DNA of 64,000 bases from Acidobacteriota bacterium (GTDB taxonomy: Bacteria; Acidobacteriota; Terriglobia; Acidiferrales; UBA7541). Location of the stretch: the NCBI GenBank assembly GCA_016201285.1, contig JACQDE010000034.1, forward strand, positions 20,071-84,070, given 5' to 3'. The notes below the pieces were generated by a model that saw only the letters and a list, made by a program, of their open reading frames with translations, was not told the DNA's origin and ran no database searches. Positions within the stretch are counted from its first letter, which is position 1, and every line of letters begins with the position of its first letter. Both the position numbers and the translations under genes were made by a program. This document shows positions 51,660 to 59,770 of this stretch, in pieces.

Positions 51660-52235
51660 TCACTGGATCCAGCGCACGCCGTTCCACTTGTAGCCGCGGA
51701 CGCGGCCGGTGGAGCCGAGGATGGTGACCGCACGCTGCGTGGCCGCTTGGTTCTGGAGACCGAAATACATGGTGCCATTCAACGGCTGGCCGTTGGCGTC
51801 CACAAAGGTGCCATCGCTCAACCACATCAAGGTGGGTGAACCGCCGAAATCAACAGCCCGGGTGGCGCCGAATCCATCGGGAGTGTCAAGCACGCCGGGC
51901 ATCAGGACGAATTGGACCTGGTTTTCGAAGATCATGTCCTGCAAGAGAGTGTTGGCTGCCCCGGCGGGCAAATTGATCTGCTGAAGCTGGATCTCATTGT
52001 TCCCGATGAAAACGAGTTGGATGTTGCGCCGTTGGGCGATGGCCAGTTCGCGTCCCGAGCGGACAGTGGACATCACCTGGTTCATGCCGGTGTTGGCGCG
52101 GATGCCCGGCAAGGCGCCCTGGATGCGGAAAATGGCCATCGCCGCCACAATAAACATGATGGCGATAACGATCATCACTTCCACCAGGCTGAAGCCCCGC
52201 GCCGGCGGCCTGCCGGCAGATTCCCTTCGCTTCAT
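51660..52235 (-). CDS. GspH/FimT-like minor pilin, cassette 1
   Basis: The prepilin signal ARGFSLVEVMIVIAIMFIVAAMAIFRIQGALPG is followed by MNQVMSTVRSGRELAIAQRRNIQLVFIGNNEIQL, the GspH/FimT pattern in which the helix runs into a beta domain (AVDFGGSPTLMWLSDGTF). It is 191 residues from ATG 52235, which follows GGGGGTGGAACG. It is the first gene of cassette 1. About 490 bases separate it from the previous cassette. A weak -24/-12-like sequence TGGTGTACGGCGTGCA lies at 52309-52324 upstream but I give it little weight. Confidence 0.87.
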   Translation of the reverse strand: MKRRESAGRPPARGFSLVEVMIVIAIMFIVAAMAIFRIQGALPGIRANTGMNQVMSTVRSGRELAIAQRRNIQLVFIGNNEIQLQQINLPAGAANTLLQDMIFENQVQFVLMPGVLDTPDGFGATRAVDFGGSPTLMWLSDGTFVDANGQPLNGTMYFGLQNQAATQRAVTILGSTGRVRGYKWNGVRWIQ

Positions 52236-52732
52236 CGTTCCACCCCCAACGCACGACTTGAATAGGCGCGTTTCATTCTCGTGGAGCCGCGAAATCCGGT
52301 GCGAGATGTGCACGCCGTACACCACTGCGGCCTGCGCTCTAACTAATTCACAATAGGCACAATAGCGGGTCGCCGTGACCCCATTTCGCCTGTTAGCCTA
52401 ATTGATTCTGGGTAGAAATGTAACAAAAGAATACGCTGGCAGCATGACCTGCGCCCAGCTCTTGGTCCAGCCATAATGTAGCACCCGGGGTTTGTGACCC
52501 GCCCCGGAAAACTGTACGAGAGGAAAACTGAGGATCTTGACTTGCGTAGCCCGTTTTCGCCGGTTTCTCGGGGTGGAAGATGCCGCCCTCCCGCGACTCT
52601 GCGCGGAACAAGACGAAAACATGCCGCCCCAAAGGGCGGCGCTACACGCGCAGGCGCACCCGGAATCATGTCACCCTCCCGGCATCGTCGGGCTGAATTC
52701 CGGTCGGCGCTACGCGGCAATTCGCGTGAAAT
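52236..52732. other. Intergenic region between cassettes 1 and 2
   Basis: No gene is visible. It contains the promoter region of cassette 1 (more AT-rich around 52340-52440), and a GCCGCCCCAAAGGGCGGC plus GCTACA palindrome (52623-52646). A second partial GATGCCGCCCTCCCGCG unit lies near 52577. Confidence 0.6.
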
Positions 52733-53296
52733 CTAGGAACCGGAAGATGGCGCGGGCGGCTGTGGCGGTTGCTCTCTTGTCTTGGCCTTGAGTTCGTGCA
52801 AGCGGCGGTCCAGTGCTTTCAATTCGGCGATGGCCTCATCCAGGTCGGTAGTCATGCTGCCCAATTTCTTCTTCAACGCTTCACGGCTTTGATCGGACGA
52901 AGCCTTCGAGTATTCCTCGCGGGTCCGGTCAATGGACTCCATTTGGAATTGGATTTCTTCGCGCTTTTCGGCGATGCGGTTCTCGGCTTCGTCGACGGTC
53001 TTGGGCAGGAATGCATCCGTGCCCGCCGTTTTCGATTCGGCGACCGGGGCGGGAGCTGCCTTTGCGGGGGCCTGCGCGGCCACCCTGGCGGCTTCGTCGG
53101 CGGCGCGCTTCTGATCGGCAAATTCATCCCAGGGCTTGCGAACGGATTCAAGGTCGTCGTTGCTCCACACCCTTTTCGCCGCCGGCTTCGGTTTTTCCGC
53201 CTGGGAAAGCTGCGATGGCTGCTGCGCGCCTGCGGGTGCCAGGACAAATACGAACAGCGCGAGCGTTCCGGACACAAGAAGTCTGATTCGATTCAT
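52733..53296 (-). CDS. Secreted coiled-coil protein with VW-N-D motif, pilin cassette 2
   Basis: Paralogue of the 46593 and 56961 proteins. It has a signal peptide (LLVSGTLALFVFVLAPAGAQ), a Pro/Lys spacer, the motif KRVWSNDDLESVRKPWDEFADQKRAAD, then an Ala-rich linker and long charged helices (TVDEAENRIAEKREEIQFQMESIDRTREEYSKASSDQ; LDEAIAELKALDRRLHELKAK). It begins 12 bases after the PilX-like stop with good coupling, so it is clearly part of cassette 2. It is predicted periplasmic or surface-exposed. Function unknown; no enzyme motif is seen. Confidence 0.8.
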   Translation of the reverse strand: MNRIRLLVSGTLALFVFVLAPAGAQQPSQLSQAEKPKPAAKRVWSNDDLESVRKPWDEFADQKRAADEAARVAAQAPAKAAPAPVAESKTAGTDAFLPKTVDEAENRIAEKREEIQFQMESIDRTREEYSKASSDQSREALKKKLGSMTTDLDEAIAELKALDRRLHELKAKTREQPPQPPAPSSGS

Positions 53297-53308
53297 TGCC
53301 GGGCCTCC

Positions 53309-54724
53309 TTATTCGGTGATCTCCCGGAAGGAGAGCACGCGATAGGTAACGTTGTTCTGGGAATTGCGGATTTCGCAACTGTCGTAGTGGACGCCGTTGC
53401 CACCACCGCCGGCCCAGTCCAGCATGGTGGGTCCGGGAGCGGGACCGGGAAGCAAGTTGCCGGCCGCATCGCGTGTCCGGGCCAGCAGCACAGAGCCTTC
53501 GTAGGAATTGCTCCCGCCGCCGCTGACGGTCATGTTGCCCTGCCCGACGACCAGCACGATGCCGCGCCAGCCCACTCCGCCGCTCGCACTGTAGTTGCCG
53601 GTCACGACAAGGATGCCGTAACCGGTCTGGCTCCCGGAGAGGCTCAAATCGCCATTAACATAAGTGATGGTCGGCGAGCTGGCGGTGCCCAGATTGGGCA
53701 GGCTCGAAGCCGGGCCCTGAATGACCTGATCGGCGTTCGTTTTGATGCCGGCGATCAAAGCTTCCAGGCCAGCGACAGTTTGATAACTTGGGTTGAGCGA
53801 GCTGTTGATGTTCTGCACATCGGGCGCGGGCCCGCTGCCGGTGTACTTGCTCTGGCGGTTCGCTGGAATGGAGGCGGTAATGCTCACGTCGTCGCCGGGG
53901 TTAACGACGCCGAGGGCCGGCTTGGCTGCTTCCGGGGGCATGCCGCAGGAGGCAGCGTCGTTGCCGTTCACGGTGTACACATTCGAGTTGGGCGGAAAGA
54001 GCGCGGACCCTTGCCCGTCAAAGGTGAGGGCGGCAGCGAACGAGAGGTTGAGGACAACCGCCGAGAGGTCGTACTGGACCAACCGGCGCGCGCCATTGGG
54101 CAGGACCGCCAGCGCAGTGACGCGCAGCACCTGGCGGCCGGTGCTGGTCAGGTTCTGCTGCGTCCCGTCAAAGAAAACCGGCGTGGTCGAGTTCAAAACG
54201 CCGTCGCCGTTGATGTCAGTTCCGCCGGCCTGCTCTGTCTTCGGAGTGATCCGAATCCACTTGAAAAGCGGGCCGGGCGTATTCGCCAGGGTCAGGTTGG
54301 AGACCGAAGTGGTTGTCTGCACAGTTGCGGAAGTCACCGGCACGCCGAATTCCTGCTGGTATTCGGTGTCGCGGTAGGGATTGCTGCTATCGAGGTCGGT
54401 GGGCGAGATGACTTCCCCCGTCGAGGGATTCAGGATGTAGCGGACTTGGCCAACAGCCAGCGTTGCGCCGGGCGCCGCGATGAAGGTCCCGAGGGCGCTG
54501 GGGTGGCCCGGCCAGAGCCGGCCGCGCCCTTCTTCCAGCCCGGCGAGCGCAGCGTAGAAGGCCTGCGTGGAGGTGCGATAGTTAGCTGCCACGGCGGTCT
54601 CGGTGCCGGACATCAGCAACATCGTCACCGCCACGCCACTGATCAGCAGCAAGGCGAAGATGGCAATGAGCAGAGCGACGCCTTTTTCCGAAGTGGCCGC
54701 TGTATTCATTATCCTGGGGCGCAT
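53309..54724 (-). CDS. PilX-like minor pilin, cassette 2
   Basis: The N-terminal segment EKGVALLIAIFALLLISGVAVTMLLMSGTETAVAANYRTSTQAFYAALAGLEEGRGRLW is a PilX/GspK-type prepilin signal lacking the position-5 Glu, with the AALAGLEE helix typical of PilX. Later blocks shared almost line by line with the 57529 protein are QEFGVPVTSATVQTT, PGPLFKWIRITPKTE, and GYGILVVTGNYSASGGVGWRGIVLVVGQGNMTVSGGGSNSYEGSVLLARTRDAAGNLL. These point to a recent duplication with divergence. Its predicted place is the pilus tip, where PilX-like proteins lie above PilV/PilW. Confidence 0.85.
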   Translation of the reverse strand: MRPRIMNTAATSEKGVALLIAIFALLLISGVAVTMLLMSGTETAVAANYRTSTQAFYAALAGLEEGRGRLWPGHPSALGTFIAAPGATLAVGQVRYILNPSTGEVISPTDLDSSNPYRDTEYQQEFGVPVTSATVQTTTSVSNLTLANTPGPLFKWIRITPKTEQAGGTDINGDGVLNSTTPVFFDGTQQNLTSTGRQVLRVTALAVLPNGARRLVQYDLSAVVLNLSFAAALTFDGQGSALFPPNSNVYTVNGNDAASCGMPPEAAKPALGVVNPGDDVSITASIPANRQSKYTGSGPAPDVQNINSSLNPSYQTVAGLEALIAGIKTNADQVIQGPASSLPNLGTASSPTITYVNGDLSLSGSQTGYGILVVTGNYSASGGVGWRGIVLVVGQGNMTVSGGGSNSYEGSVLLARTRDAAGNLLPGPAPGPTMLDWAGGGGNGVHYDSCEIRNSQNNVTYRVLSFREITE

Positions 54725-54736
54725 GATTGACCTTCC

Positions 54737-55504
54737 TTACTGGCTCGGGTTTACGCGGCGCGCATAACCGTTGAGCGTGGCCAGGCGCGGCTGGCGGGTC
54801 TTCGGGTCCGGATTCGGCGAGAGAACAATCAGCGTAATGTTCACCGCGCGGATCGCCTGCGGAGTGTTTCCGGCGCCCGGATCGAATTGGTAGGTGAACA
54901 CCGGCACGGCCGCGTTGCCCGGGAACAGGCCCGGATAGTAGGTGCGGAGAGAGCTCATCTGCGCCGGCGTTGTGTTGTTCATCACGTTTTCGACGTACGG
55001 CACCATGGCGGCCTGCGTGGCGGTCGCGGGATCGGCGCCGGCCGTTTTCGTCACCATCCCGCGCTCGAGCGTGGTGCCGTTCAAGCGGTAGCGGACCCAC
55101 TCGACGCCGTTGCCGGCCAGCGGATCCACGTCGGTTTCGAGAATCAAATCAAACGCGGCCGGGCCGCCGGCCACGTTGCAAGTAGTTCCGACAGTGCAGG
55201 CGGTCGTGGGGTAACCCGGACTCCAGGCGAACGGGAGCGCCGCCTTTTGCGGATTGGCCGCCAGGACCGCGGCCGTTACCGCATTCGCCGGCGGGTAGCC
55301 AGCCACGTGAATATCCCGCACCAATTGATCCATGGCCAGGCGGGCGCCCTGGAAAGTGTCCAGGAATTCCGTCTCCATCTGGTAGCGCTGCTGCGAGGCG
55401 GTGAGCAGTCCGAACACGGCGCCCGTGAGCACGGTGAAGACGGCCATCGACACCAGCATTTCAATCAGCGAGTATCCCTGCCGTCGCGTCGTTTGGCTGT
55501 TCAT
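54737..55504 (-). CDS. PilW-like minor pilin, cassette 2
   Basis: The prepilin signal RQGYSLIEMLVSMAVFTVLTGAVFGLLTASQQRYQMET is followed by ARLAMDQLVRDIHVAGYPPANAVTAAV and a PilW-type beta domain with a disulfide-type Cys pair (TACTVGTTCNV), PFAWSPGYP and WVRYRLNGTTLERGMVTK. It is 255 residues, the same as the 59003 protein, with long blocks of identity. The start ATG overlaps the PilV stop by four bases (ATGA), so the two are coupled. Confidence 0.9.
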   Translation of the reverse strand: MNSQTTRRQGYSLIEMLVSMAVFTVLTGAVFGLLTASQQRYQMETEFLDTFQGARLAMDQLVRDIHVAGYPPANAVTAAVLAANPQKAALPFAWSPGYPTTACTVGTTCNVAGGPAAFDLILETDVDPLAGNGVEWVRYRLNGTTLERGMVTKTAGADPATATQAAMVPYVENVMNNTTPAQMSSLRTYYPGLFPGNAAVPVFTYQFDPGAGNTPQAIRAVNITLIVLSPNPDPKTRQPRLATLNGYARRVNPSQ

Positions 55505-56049
55505 CGCTGTACCCACGCTTCCACCGTCACCGGCGGCGTGACGCCGCGCGGATCGCGCTTCCACACACCAACCAGAAAGCGCTTGGAGACGGCGTTTGTG
55601 CCGGACACGGTGCTGATCACCGACCAGCGCACTTCGTAGGGAATGCCCGCCGGATCGTTGGGATCCACAAAGGTGAAGTTGTAACTGGCGACTGCGGCCA
55701 CGGAGAAATCAACGCGCGATGTATTGGCCACCACCTGGAGAGGGTTCCCGCTGAGCCCGCTCAGCGTGACGCTGCCGAGAGCAATTGCGCGGCCGTCCAC
55801 GTCGGTGAATTGCGTCGCAGTGAGCGGCTGGTTGATCATCTGGTTCAGCAGCCGCTCGGCGAGCACCACCGCCGTCGAGTCGTAGCGGTTGCGCAGGTTG
55901 GACTGCATCGCGCCGGGGACCAGTTGCGCCACGGCGGCGATGCCGAACAGCAGCATCGCCGTGGCGATGGCCAGCTCAATGAGCGTGAAGCCGCGCCGCC
56001 TGGCGCGTGCCTGGCACTCCGGACAACTGCCTCGGTCGGTTGGTTCCAT
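55501..56049 (-). CDS. PilV-like minor pilin, cassette 2
   Basis: The prepilin signal RRGFTLIELAIATAMLLFGIAAVAQLVPGAMQSNLRNRYDSTAVVLAERLLNQMINQPLTATQFTDVDGRAIALG closely matches the 59767 protein. A C-terminal EVRWSVISTVSGTNAVSKRFLVGVWKRDPRG block is also shared. The leader MEPTDRGSCPECQARAR contains two Cys residues (CPEC), unusual for prepilin leaders. The ATG at 56049 follows AGGTGAG, eight bases after the GspH stop overlaps; a GTG at 56061 is possible. Confidence 0.9.
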   Translation of the reverse strand: MEPTDRGSCPECQARARRRGFTLIELAIATAMLLFGIAAVAQLVPGAMQSNLRNRYDSTAVVLAERLLNQMINQPLTATQFTDVDGRAIALGSVTLSGLSGNPLQVVANTSRVDFSVAAVASYNFTFVDPNDPAGIPYEVRWSVISTVSGTNAVSKRFLVGVWKRDPRGVTPPVTVEAWVQR

Positions 56050-56057
56050 GGGCCTAC

Positions 56058-56669
56058 TCACCTTTTCTGCCAGACGCCATCAGCGCCGGCGCTCCACATC
56101 TGCGTTTTGCCCGAGGGCGTGACGGTGACGGCGCGATACCCCTCAGCCGGCTGGTTCGCATAACCCAGCACCAGGACATAAACCACCGGAGGCGCCACAC
56201 CGAAGCTGACGGTTCCGCGTGAATCGAAGGAAATCGCGGCGGGGGAAATCTGCGTGCTCGCATAACCCATCGAGGTCACGGAGGGCGCTGTCCCGGCGGG
56301 CAGGAACTGCATCTCCAAAGAAAAGCGTGCCTGCGGCTCGGTCGAATCCAAAGCACCGTTATTGTTGACGTCCACCCAGAAGACGGACTGGCCGCCCTGA
56401 AGCTGCGACCGCCAGGACAGCGGTGGATTGCTGCGGTTCAATCGCACCGCTTCGAAACGCGTCAGTTGCAACATGCTGGAGACGTTTGTCGCGGCGCCGC
56501 TCAGACGATACGTGCGGATGGAGCGCGTTACGGTGGGAAAGGCAAACGCGGAAAGCACCAACAGAATGCCAACGACGATCAGCAGCTCGACAAGACTGAA
56601 GCCGGGGCTGCTGCGAATTGTCTCTTGCCGTCCTGGGCTTGACGCGCTTCTCATGACAGACTGTTTCAT
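56058..56669 (-). CDS. GspH/FimT-like minor pilin, cassette 2
   Basis: The signal SPGFSLVELLIVVGILLVLSAFAFPTVTRSIRTYRLSGAATNVSSMLQLTRFEAVRLNRS is a GspH/FimT type. Later blocks (LSWRSQLQGGQSVFWVDVNNNGALDSTEPQARF; SFDSRGTVSFGVAPPVVYVLVLGYANQPAEGYRAVTVTPSGKTQMW) match the 60321 protein residue for residue in many places. The 203-residue form starts at ATG 56669 after AAAGGAAGC. It leads cassette 2; the 290 bases before it belong to the gap with cassette 3. Confidence 0.9.
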   Translation of the reverse strand: MKQSVMRSASSPGRQETIRSSPGFSLVELLIVVGILLVLSAFAFPTVTRSIRTYRLSGAATNVSSMLQLTRFEAVRLNRSNPPLSWRSQLQGGQSVFWVDVNNNGALDSTEPQARFSLEMQFLPAGTAPSVTSMGYASTQISPAAISFDSRGTVSFGVAPPVVYVLVLGYANQPAEGYRAVTVTPSGKTQMWSAGADGVWQKR

Positions 56670-56960
56670 CAGTCGAGCTTCCTTTATCTGCGTCCAAGGC
56701 GTAGCCGTCAATGGCCTGCTGGTACTACTAGTACGACACCTATCAGCCGGCACTAAGTTGCAGTTAACTGATTCACGACGAATCGCTTACCTTCCTGACG
56801 CCACGACCAAAGCGCGCCCACGAGATCCCTTTGGGGGAATGCACTTCGCCGCTGGTCACGGCCCCGGCTTCGCGGGCCAACGCCACGCCTGGGTTGCCGG
56901 CCGCGGCCGGCAACGCTGTGCCGGTCCATGCAAACATGCGGAAGAATTCGATCGAGCCGG
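56670..56960. other. Intergenic region between cassettes 2 and 3
   Basis: No gene is supported. It contains a 22-base perfect palindrome (GTTGCCGGCCG and its complement, 56893-56914) and a short direct repeat GTACTAC/TAGTACG (about 56722-56736). A TTGACG-17-GATAAA match on the minus strand (56716-56688) overlaps the ribosome-binding site of the cassette 2 GspH gene, so I do not treat it as a promoter. Confidence 0.55.
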
Positions 56961-57512
56961 TCATTTTGCGGGTGGCTGCGGGGGCGGCGCAGCGGGATTG
57001 GATTTGAGCTTGGCGAGTCGCGCCTGGAGGAGCCGCAGTTCGGCCTGCGCCTCTTCAAGGTCGGCGGTGAGCGAATTGATCTTTTTCTGCAGCGCCTCGC
57101 GCTCGACTTCCGACAGGGCGTCGAAGTATTCCTGGCGCGTGCGCGTGATTCGTTCATCCAGTTCCTGGATTTCCGCCAGTTTTTCAGCGACCCGCTTCCC
57201 CGCCTCCGCGGCTGTCTTGGGCCAAAGCGCCTGCGGATCGTCTTTCAACTGCTGCTTCCGGGAGCGCGCGGCCTGTTCCTTCTGGGCCTCCTGTGCCCTG
57301 GCTTTGGCGGTCTCTTCGGCAGCCTTCTTCTGCTCGAGGAATTCATCCCAGGGCTTGCGGAGCTGCGTGACATCTTCGTTGCCCCAGACTTTCCTTGCTT
57401 TTGGTTTCGGCTTCGGCTCCATCGAGGCCATGGTTTGCGCGAAGGCGGGCTGAAGCGAAAAGAGAAGCAGCGACAGGGCCAGCCAATTCGCGCAACGGTA
57501 AATGCGGCTCAT
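56961..57512 (-). CDS. Secreted coiled-coil protein with VW-N-D motif, pilin cassette 3
   Basis: Third paralogue. It starts at ATG 57512 after GGGGAAGGCGAAC with a signal peptide (WLALSLLLFSLQPAFAQ), then a Pro/Lys stretch, the motif RKVWGNEDVTQLRKPWDEFLEQKKAAEE, and long amphipathic helices (KRVAEKLAEIQELDERITRTRQEYFDALSEVEREALQKKINSLTADLEEAQAELRLLQARLAKLKS). The C-terminus is Pro-rich. It is 16 bases after the PilX-like stop, hence in the same operon. The shared motif at a fixed place after the signal and before the coiled coil suggests a conserved partner-binding site. Function unknown. Confidence 0.8.
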   Translation of the reverse strand: MSRIYRCANWLALSLLLFSLQPAFAQTMASMEPKPKPKARKVWGNEDVTQLRKPWDEFLEQKKAAEETAKARAQEAQKEQAARSRKQQLKDDPQALWPKTAAEAGKRVAEKLAEIQELDERITRTRQEYFDALSEVEREALQKKINSLTADLEEAQAELRLLQARLAKLKSNPAAPPPQPPAK

Positions 57513-57528
57513 GTTCGCCTTCCCCGGA

Positions 57529-58989
57529 TTACTGGGTGACCTCCCGGAAGGACAGCACCCGATACGGCACACCGTTCTGTGCGCTTCGCACCTGGCAACT
57601 GTCGTAGTACACGCCGCTGCCGCCGCCGTTCCAGTTCAGAAGCGTGGAGCCCGGCGTGGCCAGCAGGTTGCCCGCAGCGTCACGCGTCTTGGCCAGAACG
57701 AGCGCACCGTTGAAGCTGTTGCTGCCGCCGCCGTTGACGGTCATCGAACCCTGGCCGACGACGAGAACGATGCCCCGCCAGCCGACGTCACCGGTGACGG
57801 TCAAGCGTCCGGTGACCACGAGGATGCCGTAGCCGGTGATGTTGCCGCTCAGGCTCAAATCGCCGTTGACGACTGCAATGACCGGCGCCGACGGGCTTCC
57901 GTAGGAGGCAAGACTCGACACCGGGCCAGTGACCACTTGCGTGGCGCTGGCGCGAATCTGGGTGATGATCGCTTCCAGAGCGGTGACGCTCTGCAGGTAG
58001 GCTGGGAGCGAACCGCTGACGTTCTGGACGCTGGGTGTGGACCCGCCGCCGGTGTGCCCGCTGTCCTCATCGCTACCTTTGGAAGAATTCGACTTCTTGT
58101 CGTCTTCGTTGTCTTTCTTGTCTTTCTTGTCTTTCTCGCTTTGGTCGTCCTTGCTGTTACTGGCGTCGGAATCGGAGAGCACGCCGATGGCTGGCTTCGC
58201 CGCTTCCGCCGGAGTGCCACATGTGGCTTCGTCCGTGCCGTTCACAGCGAAGCTACTTGATGCCGGGAGAAAATACGTCGCGCCGTTGGCGATGAATGTC
58301 ATGGCTGCGGGAAATGTGAGATTGAGCGAATTCGCGGCCACGTCCGCCTGAAGCATGCGCTGGGAGCCGTTCGGCAGCACCGCCAGCGAGGTGATGCGGA
58401 AGACCTGCTGCCCCTGCTGGAGCAGGTTCTGGTTCGAGCCGTCAAAGTAGATGGGCGTCGTATTGTTGAGCGTTCCGTCGTCGTTGACGTCGATGCCCGC
58501 GGCGCGCTCCGTTTTGGGCGTAATGCGCACCCACTTGAACAAAGGCCCGGGCACACCAGCCAAGAGGGTCCCCGAAGTGGAGGCCGTCGTCTGGACGGTG
58601 GCCGAGGTGACCGGCACGCCGAACTCCTGCTGGTATTGAGTATCTCTGTAGGCGCTGGAAGCGGAGAGGTCGCTGGGCTGCACCGTTTCACCGGCCGAAG
58701 GATTCAGGATGTAGCGCGCCTGGCCGACGGCCATCGGCTGCGGCACAAAGGCGCCGAAAGGGTTGGGGTGGCCAGACCACAGCCGTCCGCGGCCTTCCTC
58801 CAGCCCGGCCTGTGCCGCATAGAAGACTTGGGTGGAGCTCCGGTAGTTGCCTGCAATGGCGCTTTCCGTGCCGGACATGAGGAGCAACGCAATGGCCACG
58901 CCGGTGATCAGCACCAGCGCAAAGAGGACGATCAGCAGGGTCACGCCCTTTTCGCCTGCACGCGCGCGATGATTTCGCTGGGAGTTCAT
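57529..58989 (-). CDS. PilX-like minor pilin with Asp/Lys-rich insertion, cassette 3
   Basis: The N-terminus EKGVTLLIVLFALVLITGVAIALLLMSGTESAIAGNYRSSTQVFYAAQAGLEEGRGRLW matches the cassette 2 PilX-like protein. The C-terminal half (NGDLSLSGNITGYGILVVTGRLTVTGDVGWRGIVLVVGQGSMTVNGGGSN) also does. Between them, residues about 273-315 are an unusual Asp/Lys/Ser-rich segment (SDSDASNSKDDQSEKDKK, KKDNEDDKKSNSSKGSDEDSG) absent from the 53309 protein. Its DNA has three perfect tandem copies of TGTCTTTCT (58110-58136, read on the plus strand). The segment could bind metal or be intrinsically disordered; that is inferred. Confidence 0.87.
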   Translation of the reverse strand: MNSQRNHRARAGEKGVTLLIVLFALVLITGVAIALLLMSGTESAIAGNYRSSTQVFYAAQAGLEEGRGRLWSGHPNPFGAFVPQPMAVGQARYILNPSAGETVQPSDLSASSAYRDTQYQQEFGVPVTSATVQTTASTSGTLLAGVPGPLFKWVRITPKTERAAGIDVNDDGTLNNTTPIYFDGSNQNLLQQGQQVFRITSLAVLPNGSQRMLQADVAANSLNLTFPAAMTFIANGATYFLPASSSFAVNGTDEATCGTPAEAAKPAIGVLSDSDASNSKDDQSEKDKKDKKDNEDDKKSNSSKGSDEDSGHTGGGSTPSVQNVSGSLPAYLQSVTALEAIITQIRASATQVVTGPVSSLASYGSPSAPVIAVVNGDLSLSGNITGYGILVVTGRLTVTGDVGWRGIVLVVGQGSMTVNGGGSNSFNGALVLAKTRDAAGNLLATPGSTLLNWNGGGSGVYYDSCQVRSAQNGVPYRVLSFREVTQ

Positions 58990-59002
58990 TCAGCCTCTCT
59001 CT

Positions 59003-59770
59003 CTAACGGCTCGGGTTCGAGCGGCGGGCGCGCGCGGTCAGCGCGATCACGCGCGGCTGCCGTGTGCGCGGGTCCGGATTTTGCGCCTGCAGGATCAGAG
59101 TGATATTCACTTCCCGGATGTCCGCCGCCGTGCCGGCAGTGCCGGCGTCAAAGCTGTACCGAAAAACCGGGACCGGCGCGCCGCCGGGAAAGAGCCCCGG
59201 ATAATAGACTTGCAGCGCGTTGACCTGGGCAGCGCTGGCGCTGTTCATGACGTTGTCCACGTAAGGCGCCATGGCCGCCAGCGTGGCGGTGGCGGGATTC
59301 ACGCCGGCCTGCTTGGTTGCGACGCCGCGCTCGAGTGTGGTGCCGTTCAACCGGTAGCGAATCCATTCAATGCCGTTGGCATTCAGCGGGTCCGCGTCGG
59401 TCTCGATGATCAGATCGAAGGAGGCCGGGCCGCCGGTGGCGCTGCACGTCGTGGCCACAGTGCACGGCGTCGCGGGGTACGCCGGGCTCCAGGCAAACGG
59501 GAAGGCCACGCGCTCCGGGCGGTTGGCCGCCGTCGTGGCGGTGAAGGAATTGGCCGGAGGATAGCCAGCGGTTTGAACGTCGCGGGTGATCTGGTCAATC
59601 GCCAGGCGCGCGCTCTGCATGGAGTCGAGCACTCCGGATTCCATGCGATAGCGCTGCTGGGACGCGTCCAGCAGACCGAAGACGATGCCGGCGATGGTGG
59701 TGAAGATGGCCACAGCGATGAGCATCTCGAGGAGCGAAAAACCGCGGTGGCGGGCAGTGTTGTGCTTCAT
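59003..59770 (-). CDS. PilW-like minor pilin, cassette 3
   Basis: The prepilin signal HRGFSLLEMLIAVAIFTTIAGIVFGLLDASQQRYRMES leads into ARLAIDQITRDVQTAGYPPANSFTATTAANRPERVAFPFAWSPAYPATPCTVATTC, a PilW pattern nearly identical in layout to the 54737 protein, including the Cys pair and WIRYRLNGTTLERGVATK. The length is 255 residues. The ATG overlaps the PilV stop by four bases. It is 13 bp from the PilX-like gene. Confidence 0.9.
   Translation of the reverse strand: MKHNTARHRGFSLLEMLIAVAIFTTIAGIVFGLLDASQQRYRMESGVLDSMQSARLAIDQITRDVQTAGYPPANSFTATTAANRPERVAFPFAWSPAYPATPCTVATTCSATGGPASFDLIIETDADPLNANGIEWIRYRLNGTTLERGVATKQAGVNPATATLAAMAPYVDNVMNSASAAQVNALQVYYPGLFPGGAPVPVFRYSFDAGTAGTAADIREVNITLILQAQNPDPRTRQPRVIALTARARRSNPSR

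Noticed and set aside
52309..52324. Sigma-54 promoter before cassette 1
   Set aside because: TGGTGTACGGCGTGCA keeps GG/GC spacing but lacks most of the flanking consensus; too weak to list as a feature.
56680..56720. Sigma-70 promoter TTGACG-17-GATAAA before cassette 2
   Set aside because: The implied transcript would start inside or after the ribosome-binding site of the GspH gene, so it cannot serve it well.
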